DNA of 64,000 nt from Eutrophocola sp964629325 (GCA_964629325.1 CAZVSC010000009.1:4157-68156); one strand, 5' to 3'; shown: positions 18,027 to 27,156, counted from the stretch's first letter. Numbers and translations are program-made. Notes: generated by a model not told the origin, from the sequence alone.

Positions 18027-20228
18027 TCATGACTTGATGTCGAAACGGTCAAGTTGCATGACCTTGGTCCAGGCTGCCACGAAATCCCTGACGAATTTCT
18101 CCCTGGCATCGTCCTGTGCATACAACTCGGCGACCACCCTCAGCTCTGAGTTTGAGCCGAAGATCAGGTCGACCGGGGTACCGGTCCAGACCAGTGCGCC
18201 GGTGTCACGACTGCGACCTTCGTAGATGCCTGCCGTGCTGGACGGCGTCCAGGCAACGGACATGTCCACCAGGTTGACGAAAAAGTCGTTGTTCAGGACA
18301 CCCGGGGTGTCGGTAAACACACCGTGGGAAGAGCCATCAGCGTTGGCGCCGAGGACTCGCATGCCGCCGACCAGCACGGTCATTTCCGGTACTGTAAGTT
18401 CGAGCATGTCGGCCTTGTCCACCAGGGCGACGGCAGGTGACAGCCTGCTGTCCGCGCTGAAGTAGTTGCGGAAACCGTCAGCCTTGGGCTCGAGCACTGC
18501 AACGCCGTTGACGTCGGTCAGCTCCTGCGTGGTATCGGCGCGGCCCGGTACGAATGGTACTTCGACGTCGAAACCGGCATCGGCTGCGGCTTTTTCAATG
18601 GCTGCAGCGCCACCCAGGACGATCAGGTCGGCCATGGATATCTGGCGGCGGCCCCTGTCGTTGAAGGCCGTCTGGATGCCTTCCAGCACGCCGAGGACTT
18701 CAGCCAGTTCGGCCGGGTTGTTGGCTTCCCAGTCCTTCATCGGGGCCAGGCGGATACGTGCACCGTTGGCGCCACCGCGCATGTCGGTGCCGCGGTAAGT
18801 CGATGCAGATGCCCACGCCGTGTTAACCAGCTGCTGCACGGTCAGGCCGGAAGCCAGGATGTCACTCTTCAAACGCGCGATGTCGCGCGCGTTGACCAGC
18901 GGGTAGTCCACGGCAGGGATTGGATCCTGCCAGAGGAATTCCTCGCCCGGCACCAGGGTGCCCAGGTAGCGGGAAGTCGGGCCGAGATCACGGTGGGTCA
19001 GCTTGAACCAGGCCTTGGCAAAGGCATCCTCGAACTCTTCCGGGTTATTCAGCCAGCGGGTGGTGATTTCACGGAATCCGGGATCCTCTCTCAGGGCCAG
19101 GTCAGTGGTGAACATCATCGGCGCATGACGCACGTTCGGATCATGCGCATCGGGGACCAGGTTGGCGCCGCCGTTGTTGACCGGTTTCCACTGGATGGCG
19201 CCGGACGGGCTGCGGGTCTGCTCCCATTCGAAGTTGTACAGGTTCTGCAGGTAGTTGTGGGTCCACTGCGCCGGGCTGACCGTCCAGGCGCCTTCCAGGC
19301 CGCTGGTCACGGTGTCACCGGCCTTGCCGGTACCGCAGCTGCTGGTCCAGCCGAAACCCTGCTCTTCCATCGCGGCCGCTTCCGGTTCCGGACCGACACA
19401 ATCGGCAGCGGGACGGGCACCATGGGCCTTGCCGAAGGTGTGGCCGCCGGCGATCAGCGCCAGGGTTTCCTCATCGGTCATGGCCATGTTGCCAAAGGTC
19501 TGGCGAATGCGCTGGGCGGATGCCAGGGGGTCGGGGTTGCCGCCCGGGCCTTCCGGATTTACGTAGATCAGGCCCATCTGGACGGCGCCCAACGGGCGCT
19601 GCAACTGGCCGCCTTCGAAACGCGCGGAGGCCAGCCATTCACCTTCCGGGCCCCAGTTGACGATTTCCGGTTCCCACTCGTCGACACGGCCGCCGGCGAA
19701 GCCCAGGGTTTCAAAACCCATGTCTTCCATGGCGACGGTCCCCGCCAGGATGATGAGGTCGGCCCAGGAAATGTTGTTGCCGTATTTCTGCTTGATCGGC
19801 AGCAGCAGGCGACGGGCCTTGTCGAGGTTGGCATTGTCGGGCCAGCTGTTCAGCGGCGCGAAACGCTGCATGCCGCCATCCGAGCCGCCACGACCGTCCA
19901 TGACGCGGTAGGTGCCGGCAGCGTGCCAGGCCATGCGGATGAAGAACGGGCCATAGTGACCGTAGTCAGCCGGCCACCAGTCCTGGGACGTGGTCATCAG
20001 TTCGGCCAGGTCGGCTTTGAGGGCGTCCATGTCGAGCTGTGCGTAAGCCTCGGCATAATCGAAGTCCGCTCCCAGGGGGTTGGATTCGATGGCGTGCTGG
20101 CGCAGCGGCTCGAGGTCGAGTGCATTGGGCCACCAGTATTCGTTGTCGGGCATGGAAGTCTGCGCGGAGACGGCGGCGGATATGCCGAGCGCCAGGGCAG
20201 ACATCAGGGGTGCTGTTTTCTTGAACAT
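18027..20228 (-). CDS. katG: Catalase-peroxidase KatG, exported form
   Basis: This 733-residue enzyme keeps the heme-pocket residues Arg98, Trp101 and His102 (RMAWH), proximal His263 (GGHTFGKAH), and the three residues of the Met-Tyr-Trp cofactor: Trp101, Tyr222 (GLIYVNPEG) and Met248 (NMAMTDEE). It should break down hydrogen peroxide both as catalase and as peroxidase. The N-terminus is a signal peptide (LMSALALGISAAVSAQ), so it is predicted periplasmic, like KatP-type enzymes. The ATG at 20228 is chosen because AAGGAGG lies just upstream; the frame continues 19 codons further without support. It is monocistronic, with its own terminator. Confidence 0.95.
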   Translation of the reverse strand: MFKKTAPLMSALALGISAAVSAQTSMPDNEYWWPNALDLEPLRQHAIESNPLGADFDYAEAYAQLDMDALKADLAELMTTSQDWWPADYGHYGPFFIRMAWHAAGTYRVMDGRGGSDGGMQRFAPLNSWPDNANLDKARRLLLPIKQKYGNNISWADLIILAGTVAMEDMGFETLGFAGGRVDEWEPEIVNWGPEGEWLASARFEGGQLQRPLGAVQMGLIYVNPEGPGGNPDPLASAQRIRQTFGNMAMTDEETLALIAGGHTFGKAHGARPAADCVGPEPEAAAMEEQGFGWTSSCGTGKAGDTVTSGLEGAWTVSPAQWTHNYLQNLYNFEWEQTRSPSGAIQWKPVNNGGANLVPDAHDPNVRHAPMMFTTDLALREDPGFREITTRWLNNPEEFEDAFAKAWFKLTHRDLGPTSRYLGTLVPGEEFLWQDPIPAVDYPLVNARDIARLKSDILASGLTVQQLVNTAWASASTYRGTDMRGGANGARIRLAPMKDWEANNPAELAEVLGVLEGIQTAFNDRGRRQISMADLIVLGGAAAIEKAAADAGFDVEVPFVPGRADTTQELTDVNGVAVLEPKADGFRNYFSADSRLSPAVALVDKADMLELTVPEMTVLVGGMRVLGANADGSSHGVFTDTPGVLNNDFFVNLVDMSVAWTPSSTAGIYEGRSRDTGALVWTGTPVDLIFGSNSELRVVAELYAQDDAREKFVRDFVAAWTKVMQLDRFDIKS

Positions 20229-20476
20229 GGGAATTTGCCTCCTTTTGATAGTGCCTGCCATGGTACGCATTCCCTTTAACGGCAATAAATTGAAAATCCC
20301 TATCAGGTCGATAGGTAAACTTCAGATTATGTCCAGGCCAGTGATTCCGGGTGTTGCAGCGGTTTATTCCAGTAACTGCTTTGCTTTTCCAATGCGGCAT
20401 ATAGTAGGCTCAGCTAGGCTGGCGCGCTTGGGGAAGGCGAAATAGCCGGCAAAAACCGACATACAGGGGATACCAC

Positions 20477-20869
20477 ATGAAATCATTTGTTTCAAAATGC
20501 GCATTGGCCTGGGCGGCAATCCTTTTTTGTTCCACAGCGCTCGCCCATCATTCACTTTCCGGCGTATACGACATCCGCAAGGAAGGCCAGCTCACCGGCG
20601 TGCTGACCAAGATCGCGTTCACCAATCCGCATGGCGCCTTCCATGTCATGGTGACCAATGTGGATGGCACTGAAACAGAATGGATCCTGACCACCGGTTC
20701 CGCCAATACCCTGGCCAACCAGGGCTTTGGTGATGGCGGCTCCAACTATGTCAGCGCAGGCGATACTGTCACCGCCGCTTACTTCCCCGCCCGCAGCGGC
20801 AAACCGATCGGTTTCGTCCGCTCCATTACACTGCCCGGCGACCGCCAGGTGGAATTCACACCCGAGTAA
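20477..20869 (+). CDS. DUF6152-like exported protein, copy 4
   Basis: The 130-residue protein has a signal peptide ending STALA, so the mature protein is predicted to start His24-His25-Ser. The family core is more divergent: LTKIAFTNPH, then TTGSANTLANQGF. The cysteine pair of copies 1 and 3 is missing. The ATG has AGGGGA upstream. The gene for a GDTLVV-type protein starts 23 bases after its stop, so the pair is one operon, as at 8720-9932. Its function is not established. Confidence 0.85.
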   Translation: MKSFVSKCALAWAAILFCSTALAHHSLSGVYDIRKEGQLTGVLTKIAFTNPHGAFHVMVTNVDGTETEWILTTGSANTLANQGFGDGGSNYVSAGDTVTAAYFPARSGKPIGFVRSITLPGDRQVEFTPE

Positions 20870-20892
20870 GCTCGCGGGCACAGGGGATAACC

Positions 20893-22602
20893 ATGAACAT
20901 CAGCTTCATCAGAAATCTTACCGGGGCCGTCCTGCTGGCAAGCCTGCCAATGGCAGCCAGTGCGCAATTCGGTCCGAGCAACCCGCCCTACACACCGGAG
21001 CAGGATGCCACCGACCTGAAGGCGGTACTGTTCAACTGGGCCTGGAACATGGGCATGCTGCGCGGCATCGATGAACATGAACTCATCGCCACCCTGGAAT
21101 ACCAGGGCACGGGCACTATCAGGGTCAACGGCCAGGATTGTGCTCTGGACAGCTACCGGGCCAGCACCAACTACCAGGATGCCGGCCAGCGCATCCAGTA
21201 CGCCTGTACACTTCCCGGCGGCCGCAGCGTCTCGAACATCGAGGTAGTCAGCTGGCAATACGCCTGGGATGAAACCGTGGCAGGCGCCGAACTTATCGAG
21301 GGCGAAGGCGATGCCATGCCCATGGCCGGCAGGGTCGCCGAGCGGCTCATCCGGCTCTGGGCCAGCCCCCAGGCTGCCGTGAAGGCAGCCCTGGCGGGTG
21401 CCGGTCAGCCAGATCCAGGCCAGTTGCCGGACAACGGCCTCAATGTCATCGGCAGCACCAGTGTGGCCTGGGTAAACGATCTGCCGGTGGTCAGTTTTCC
21501 CGTACCCGGCGTTTCCGGCGCCACCGCCGAGGCCTCGCTGAATGCCAGCTATATGGCTTCACGTGTGGTGGTCAATCACGGCCAGGACAGCTGGGAATTC
21601 ACTTACAGCGATTATGGCGACTGGAATAATCCGCTGAACCGGGTAGAGGTACTCTTCGCCGGCCGGATGACGGAAAGACTCAACGGTACCTTGAACCGCG
21701 ACCTGACGACATCGGTTACCGAAACCGGCAGCGTGTACGTGGTCATGCCGGCACCCGACAGCGTGGTGGCGGCCATTCGCCCTGCCGCAAACGGCAGTCC
21801 GCCGCCCGTCGTGGCCCCGGACAGGTTGAACGTGGCCGGGGAAAATGCCAATGCGCCAACACCGCGCCTGGCCAATGAAAAGCCCGACCTGACCGGCAAC
21901 TGGAGTGCCAGCGGCATGAACTGGCGTTACGGCTTCCGCCGCTGCGGCCCGTCACAGGTGGACTGCTCCACCATCTGGAACCAGAACATCGATTTCGAGT
22001 TCGAGGCACCCTCGCGCTTCGGGCCCAACCGCCCGCTTTACAAACCCGAACACTGGGACAAGGTGCAGGAACTGGACATGTGGACCAACCGCGAGGACCC
22101 CGTCATGACCTGCCAGCCGCTGGGCATTCCCCGCCAGGGACCGCCTCGCCGCATCGTGCAGAATGAAAACGACGTTATCTTCTTCTACGGCCAGTATGCC
22201 GACGGCGGCGGTGGTTATGGTGAGTACCGCATCATTCCGACCGACGGGCGCCCGCATGACCCCGGCCAGACCCTTCAGACCAGGTACATGGGCTACACTG
22301 TCGGTCACTGGGAAGATGACACCCTCGTACTGGAATCCATCGCCTTCAATGACTACACCTGGCTTGCCCGCGGCGGCTTCTTCCATTCCGACAAGATGAA
22401 GGTGACGGAAAAGTTCACACGCCAGGGCAACGAGATAGTGTACGAAGTGATCGTGGACGATCCCGAAGTGCTGGTGGAACCCTGGGTCATGACGCCTCGC
22501 GTGCTGGCTCTCAACTCTAATCCCGATGCCGGGCTGCTGCCCGAGCGCGGCAACTGCGAAGTGTACGAACTGGACGACATCACCTCGCAAATCAGGCATT
22601 GA
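20893..22602 (+). CDS. Large secreted GDTLVV-signature protein paired with DUF6152
   Basis: This 569-residue protein has a signal peptide ending AASAQ (residue 24). The first 300 residues form an extra N-terminal region not seen in the other members. From about 325 the shared module begins with KPDLTGNWSA, then contains VGHWEDDTLVLESIAFNDYTW (near 475), MKVTEKF and EVIVDDPE. I recognise no enzymatic motif. It is translated right after the DUF6152 gene and is followed by a strong terminator. It is the longest of the four family members and may have gained a substrate-binding domain. Confidence 0.85.
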   Translation: MNISFIRNLTGAVLLASLPMAASAQFGPSNPPYTPEQDATDLKAVLFNWAWNMGMLRGIDEHELIATLEYQGTGTIRVNGQDCALDSYRASTNYQDAGQRIQYACTLPGGRSVSNIEVVSWQYAWDETVAGAELIEGEGDAMPMAGRVAERLIRLWASPQAAVKAALAGAGQPDPGQLPDNGLNVIGSTSVAWVNDLPVVSFPVPGVSGATAEASLNASYMASRVVVNHGQDSWEFTYSDYGDWNNPLNRVEVLFAGRMTERLNGTLNRDLTTSVTETGSVYVVMPAPDSVVAAIRPAANGSPPPVVAPDRLNVAGENANAPTPRLANEKPDLTGNWSASGMNWRYGFRRCGPSQVDCSTIWNQNIDFEFEAPSRFGPNRPLYKPEHWDKVQELDMWTNREDPVMTCQPLGIPRQGPPRRIVQNENDVIFFYGQYADGGGGYGEYRIIPTDGRPHDPGQTLQTRYMGYTVGHWEDDTLVLESIAFNDYTWLARGGFFHSDKMKVTEKFTRQGNEIVYEVIVDDPEVLVEPWVMTPRVLALNSNPDAGLLPERGNCEVYELDDITSQIRH

Positions 22603-22611
22603 TGCCCGGAC

Positions 22612-22642
22612 ATGGAGCCTGCTGCCTGCAGGCTCCATTTTT
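22612..22642 (+). terminator. Intrinsic terminator of the DUF6152-GDTLVV operon
   Basis: A perfect 11-bp stem (ATGGAGCCTGC / GCAGGCTCCAT) with a 5-base loop is followed by TTTTT, ten bases after the stop of the upstream gene. Confidence 0.9.
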
Positions 22643-22760
22643 CCATTTCTGTAGAAAACCTCACACAGGATGCGCCCGGCTCCTGCTATGATTGCGTATG
22701 ACTTCACCCCGGCCCTGCCCCGGGAGTATCTGTCCAATCCATTGATCAACGGAGTTCAAC

Positions 22761-23312
22761 ATGCACACCAACCGCTATTCACGCCTACCCCTCGTTCTCG
22801 CCCTGGTTGCCCTGCTGCTGCCGCTGTTTACCCAGGCCGCGTCGAAAGAGGAAATCGATGCCAATATCGACGAGGCCCTGGTTAAGTTTTACGAAGAATC
22901 TGCCGCCGGCAAACGCCTGGCCGGCCGGGCGAAAGGCATGCTGGTATTTCCACGCGTGGTGAAGGCCGGCATCGGCATCGGCGGTGAGTACGGCGAAGGC
23001 GCGCTGCTCATCGGCGACAACAAGGTGGAGTACTACAACACCGCCGGGGCTTCCATCGGCTTCCAGCTGGGTGCCCAGATAAAATCGCAGATCATCATGT
23101 TCATGACCGATGACGCCCTCGATGAATTTCGCAGCAGTGACGGCTGGGAAGCCGGCGTCGACGGCAGTGTCGCCGTCGTGGAGTTCGGCACTGGGGGCGA
23201 AATCTCGTCCAATTCCGCGCAGCAGCCGATCATCGGCTTCATCTTTTCCAACAAGGGTCTGATGTACAACCTGACCTTTGAAGGCTCGAAGATGACGAAA
23301 ATCGACCGTTAG
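22761..23312 (+). CDS. SYLF/YSC84-like lipid-binding protein, exported
   Basis: The 183-residue protein has a signal peptide ending FTQAA (residue 27). The mature part has the SYLF (YSC84) layout: AKGMLVFPRVVKAGIGIGGEYGEGAL, the ASIGFQLGAQIKSQIIMFM segment, and a GVDGSVAVVEFG block. In eukaryotes this domain binds lipids and actin; bacterial exported forms are little studied and may bind envelope lipids. GGAG lies ten bases upstream of the ATG. It is a single gene after a terminator. Confidence 0.88.
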   Translation: MHTNRYSRLPLVLALVALLLPLFTQAASKEEIDANIDEALVKFYEESAAGKRLAGRAKGMLVFPRVVKAGIGIGGEYGEGALLIGDNKVEYYNTAGASIGFQLGAQIKSQIIMFMTDDALDEFRSSDGWEAGVDGSVAVVEFGTGGEISSNSAQQPIIGFIFSNKGLMYNLTFEGSKMTKIDR

Positions 23313-23397
23313 CGAACCGCCCTTCGGGAACCGCGCCCAAGATGACTTCAGCGTCACGTCAGGGCTATGCCGCGGCTTGCAAAATCCGGATAACACG

Positions 23398-23567
23398 ATG
23401 ACACGTCGCAGCTTCGATAAATCGGCTCTGCTGGGACTGCCAGGTGCGGAGTTTGGTGCGGACCTCCTGATTACCGGCGGACGTGTAATCGATCCGGCCA
23501 GCCCATCGACGCCATGGTCGCCGTGGCCGTGCGTGACGGTCTCATCGCCGCCGTCGCCGCACTCTGA
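23398..23567 (+). pseudogene. Decayed N-terminal fragment of a D-aminoacylase/amidohydrolase-type gene
   Basis: The first frame reads MTRRSFDKSALLG and then ADLLITGGRVIDPAS, the standard start of an exported dihydroorotase-like or D-aminoacylase-type amidohydrolase. After that a frame change is needed to continue with IDAMVAVAVRDGLIAAVAAL, which runs into a TGA at 23565-23567. The metal-binding barrel is absent. The gene is therefore both frameshifted and truncated. It lies between the SYLF gene and the trypsin-like protease. Confidence 0.75.
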
Positions 23568-23682
23568 CTGGTAATGCCGAATACTGAATAGGCAGTAACA
23601 TGCCCACGCAGTACAGCGTATACTGGCAAACTGTCCAAATCATTTACTACACCACCACGACTGCTGCAAACCGGAATCCATC

Positions 23683-24414
23683 ATGATTGAACCCCTGTTG
23701 CTGAGCTGCGTCCAGGTCACCACCTACAACGACGGCGCCATTTTGACCAACGCCAGCGGGTTTTTCTTTGAAAATGCAGGTCGGCTTTTTCTCATTACGA
23801 GCCGACACGTGCTGGTGGACAAGCCGAGCAATCACAAGCCCGATGCCATCGCCATCGAAATTCATACCAACCGGGAAAACCTGGCGGAATCCATCATGTA
23901 TTCGATTCCGCTGTATCTCAACGGCAAACGTAACTGGCGCCAGGGAAAAGACAGTTCAGGCGAAGTGGATGTGGCTGCGATTGAAGTGTTTCAAAATCAG
24001 CTGCCAGAAACCGCCCTTTATTGTGCCTTCACACCAGATCACCTGCATGACTCCATCGAAGGCATCAGCATCGGTTCGCGCCTGCTCATTGTCGGCTTCC
24101 CGCTCAGCTTCCATGACACGCTGCATCACTTGCCGGTGGCCAGGCAGGGCATCAACGCCTCATCGTTCAGCATGCGTTTCCAGGGCAACGGTTATTTCCT
24201 CACCGACGCCCGCACCCATCGCGGCATGAGTGGGGCCCCGGTGGTCATGCCGGCCAGTCCCGGCAATCAAAAGGACAGTGAATTGCCCTGGGTCCTGCTC
24301 GGCATTCACTCGGCACGACTGGATGTAGGTACCCGGGACATGGAAATGGATGAGGCGTTAGGTCTCAACTGTGCGTGGTTTGCCGACTTCCTGCTGACAC
24401 TGACAAGAAACTGA
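23683..24414 (+). CDS. Trypsin-like serine protease domain protein without signal peptide
   Basis: The 243-residue protein has a trypsin/HtrA-like catalytic triad: His42 in LITSRHVLVD, Asp96 in GEVDVAAIEV and Ser183 in RGMSGAPVV. The N-terminus is not a signal peptide, so it is predicted cytoplasmic unless exported by another route. No PDZ domain follows. The substrate is unknown. The gene stands alone, preceded by the amidohydrolase remnant and followed by a terminator. Confidence 0.8.
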   Translation: MIEPLLLSCVQVTTYNDGAILTNASGFFFENAGRLFLITSRHVLVDKPSNHKPDAIAIEIHTNRENLAESIMYSIPLYLNGKRNWRQGKDSSGEVDVAAIEVFQNQLPETALYCAFTPDHLHDSIEGISIGSRLLIVGFPLSFHDTLHHLPVARQGINASSFSMRFQGNGYFLTDARTHRGMSGAPVVMPASPGNQKDSELPWVLLGIHSARLDVGTRDMEMDEALGLNCAWFADFLLTLTRN

Positions 24415-24423
24415 CGCAGAAGA

Positions 24424-24448
24424 AAAAGGGCGCCATTGGCGCCCTTTT
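24424..24448. terminator. Bidirectional intrinsic terminator
   Basis: A perfect 11-bp stem (AAAAGGGCGCC / GGCGCCCTTTT) with a 3-base loop lies between the convergent protease gene (ends 24414) and small membrane protein gene (ends 24476). Confidence 0.85.
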
Positions 24449-24475
24449 GATATTTTGGTCATTCTGTCTTACTTA

Positions 24476-24646
24476 TCAGCCATAGTGGCTGGCGATGGTC
24501 GGAACAACCTGCTGTGCAACCAAAGCTGCGTCAGCTGGGGCCGGGACCTCCATGGCAATCCCTTTTCTGGGGACATGCACCATGACCACGATGGCGAACA
24601 CGGCGATGAAAGCCACGAGCACCAGGAACATTCCGAAACTCTTCAT
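24476..24646 (-). CDS. Small single-span membrane protein, 56 aa
   Basis: The product begins MKSFGMFLVLVAF and has one hydrophobic span (about residues 4-24), then a short polar tail rich in Ala, Pro and Val. GAAGGGGG lies just upstream of the ATG at 24646, which supports translation from there rather than from the upstream in-frame start. I do not recognise a family. It lies alone between a bidirectional terminator and a stretch of about 190 bases with no visible gene (24647-24839). Confidence 0.6.
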   Translation of the reverse strand: MKSFGMFLVLVAFIAVFAIVVMVHVPRKGIAMEVPAPADAALVAQQVVPTIASHYG

Positions 24647-24839
24647 TATTTCCCCCTTCTGCTTTTCGTTATACGGCGTATTTATTCGAGTTTTTATACT
24701 TCTTGCGAGTACTGCCATGCCTAGGAATACTATGATTACAGGAACCTGTCAATTCAATTGGCGCTCGCAGGACGCTCTTCCCGGATGGCAGCCGCATTCC
24801 TCGGGGGTGCCGAATTTTGCCAATAGATCGTCAGGATTT

Positions 24840-26576
24840 TTATTGCCCGGACTCGTTGTCCCTTGAACCAACCTGCAGGCCCGTTCCCTTGCTGATATCG
24901 TCCACCTGGTATCCCGTCTGGAACGCCCTGGCCCTTGCGATATCTGCCGGCGTGGCAAATTTTGGATCCATATTCACGGTGGAGCAGGTGAAACCGCGCA
25001 AGGTGCATTCCGATGTGATGTGTTCAATGCCTTTTTCTTCCATTAACCTTTCCATCAGGGCAACGGCCTCTGCGTTGAAAACAATCGCGTTATTGGGCCG
25101 AAAGGTACCTACACCGATGGCATAATCGATTGGCATGAGTGGCTCGATACTCGCACCGAACACGCCGTCATTTTTCTCACCCAGGTCAAAAGCGCCAAGA
25201 TCGGCGCCCTGATCAACCAGATACTGGATGATTTCGGCATCTCCCAGGTTGGCGGCAGCCATTAATGGCGTTATCCCGTAATCATCATGCCAGTTGACGT
25301 CGAGCCCGGCTTCAACAAGTATCTTGATGACTTCCAGCCGCTCACTCAGGGGGCGCTCCTTGTGAAACCCGTAAATAAAACCGGTTCCAGCCGCGGCACT
25401 CAATGCGGTCTCATCATCACTTGAGCGGATAAACGGATCAGCACCGTATTCCAGCAGCAGGCGCACCAGATCCAGGTCACCGGAAAACGCTGCCCGCATC
25501 AAAGCAGTGCCGAAAACCAGCCTCGGGGAGCCTTCCCGCATCAGCGCCTGGGGTGTTTCGTTGATGATCGTGTCGGGGTCGGCACCGGCTTCCAGCAATT
25601 CCCGAACCAACGGCAAGGGATCATCGGTAACCGTCCAGGGAAAATTAGGCGCTGTCTCCATGTTGCGCCTGTCCACCGCCCAGAACAGGGGGGTGAATCC
25701 CCGTGCATCCACCTGGTTGACGTTTGCGCCCCTTGAGACAAGATAGGATGCCGTCGCGAAATTTCCGTTATAAATAGCCAGGCTCAAAGCATCCTTACCA
25801 TCCGCCGCCCTGGCATCAATATCTGCACCGGCATCGATTAATAACCCGACCGTATCCGTGAATCCTTCGCGCGCCGCCAGCAACAAGGGAGTAAATTCTC
25901 CGCTGGCGTGCATCTGCGGTCCTATTTCCCCAGGCAGGCGTTTGCGTGGCGGCAACCCTTCAAACTGCAGACCCCTGCCCGTATTTCGTGGTATCAAGTA
26001 GGTTCGTGCATTGATATCGGCCCCGCTCGAAATCAGCATCTGTGCGACCACCGAATGCCCTGCCTCCACGGCAGACATGAGAGCGGTGCCTCCGCCCCAG
26101 GTTTCCTGTGCCTGCACTTCAGCACCGGCATCCAGGAGTACACGGACCGACTCACTGCTACCTGTGCGCGCGGCAATCATGAGCGGCGTATCCCCGGTAA
26201 TGGTCAATGACTGGTTTGCACTTGCACCGGCTTGCACAAGCATGGAAATCATTTCTGCGCTGCCATTTATGGACGCCAGCAGCATCGGGACAGCACCGAC
26301 TCGATTGCTGGCATTCGGATCGGCTCCTGCCGCAAGCAGTTCACGGGCCATCGCCAGATTATCCCAGCGCACCGCCCAGTGCAGCGCTGTAGCACCGTCC
26401 AACTGGGGCTCGTTGACGTCAGCTCCTGCGGCAATCAACGCGGATACGTTAGCTAAATCGTCATGGCTGGCGAAATCGGCAATATCGGAGGCAGCTGCTG
26501 AATGCACCAGGCCAAGCAGGAGCAAACAGGGCATGAAGACGTTTTTCAATCGGGATTTCATCGGTTCAGAATTCAT
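24840..26576 (-). CDS. Secreted ankyrin-repeat protein (cassette B)
   Basis: This 578-residue protein has a signal peptide (MPCLLLLGLVHSAAAS, after a short leader) and ankyrin repeats nearly throughout: GATALHWAVRW, GADPNASN, GDTPLMIAART, GGGTALMSAVEAG, GADIDARA. The start at 26576 overlaps the stop of the diheme cytochrome gene as ATGA; an ATG five codons later is also possible. Like the ankyrin proteins at 2214 and 54253 it is the downstream member of a DUF1592-DUF1552 operon, so a role as periplasmic binding scaffold for those products is a reasonable inference. Confidence 0.88.
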   Translation of the reverse strand: MNSEPMKSRLKNVFMPCLLLLGLVHSAAASDIADFASHDDLANVSALIAAGADVNEPQLDGATALHWAVRWDNLAMARELLAAGADPNASNRVGAVPMLLASINGSAEMISMLVQAGASANQSLTITGDTPLMIAARTGSSESVRVLLDAGAEVQAQETWGGGTALMSAVEAGHSVVAQMLISSGADINARTYLIPRNTGRGLQFEGLPPRKRLPGEIGPQMHASGEFTPLLLAAREGFTDTVGLLIDAGADIDARAADGKDALSLAIYNGNFATASYLVSRGANVNQVDARGFTPLFWAVDRRNMETAPNFPWTVTDDPLPLVRELLEAGADPDTIINETPQALMREGSPRLVFGTALMRAAFSGDLDLVRLLLEYGADPFIRSSDDETALSAAAGTGFIYGFHKERPLSERLEVIKILVEAGLDVNWHDDYGITPLMAAANLGDAEIIQYLVDQGADLGAFDLGEKNDGVFGASIEPLMPIDYAIGVGTFRPNNAIVFNAEAVALMERLMEEKGIEHITSECTLRGFTCSTVNMDPKFATPADIARARAFQTGYQVDDISKGTGLQVGSRDNESGQ

Positions 26577-27136
26577 TGCAACGCTGCCTGCGGTCCTCTG
26601 ACCCTGGCCAGCCATTCCACCAGACGCTCCAGGTTCTCATCAGTAAGTTCGGCGCCGTTCTCGCGCATTTCAAACACCAGGTCACGCCATTGCTGTTCAG
26701 TACCTCGCCTGCTGAACACCCGAACTTCATGGCACTCGGTACAGGTTTGATCAATAAAAACGCGTGCGTCAGCATCTGAGAAATAATCACTGACTTCGGG
26801 CGGCACATATTCCCGCGGAAAGGGGATGCTGTTTGCCCCGAAATTCTCAGACAGGTAGTTCAACATGATATTCCTGTGACGCCTGCTCACGAACAACCGC
26901 TTATTTCCTCCATGCAGTGACTCGAGCAGACTCCGCCACGCCTGCTTATCCAGCGCATGATAGGCGTAAACATCGATTCCATGGCATGAACTGCAGTTCT
27001 CGAAAATGACGCTGCGGACCGGCTCATCCGGAAGCACGACATGCGGCCTGACAACTTGTGCCACTGCCGGCAAGACCGGGCAGGTCATTCCCAGAATCAC
27101 CAGCCATTTCAGATACAGCGGCATTGTCCTTTTCAT
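26573..27136 (-). CDS. Exported diheme c-type cytochrome (cassette B)
   Basis: The 187-residue protein has a signal peptide ending PAVAQ (residue 27) and two c-heme motifs: CSSCH at 48-52 and CTECH at 132-136. The halves around them are alike in layout, so each forms one small cytochrome domain. It would carry electrons in the periplasm, possibly to or from the DUF1592 cytochrome of the same operon. It starts 20 bases after the DUF1552 stop and overlaps the ankyrin gene by ATGA, so coupling is strong. Cassettes A and C lack this gene. Confidence 0.87.
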   Translation of the reverse strand: MKRTMPLYLKWLVILGMTCPVLPAVAQVVRPHVVLPDEPVRSVIFENCSSCHGIDVYAYHALDKQAWRSLLESLHGGNKRLFVSRRHRNIMLNYLSENFGANSIPFPREYVPPEVSDYFSDADARVFIDQTCTECHEVRVFSRRGTEQQWRDLVFEMRENGAELTDENLERLVEWLARVRGPQAALQ

Positions 27137-27156
27137 GATGTTCAGGGATCAGGTCT

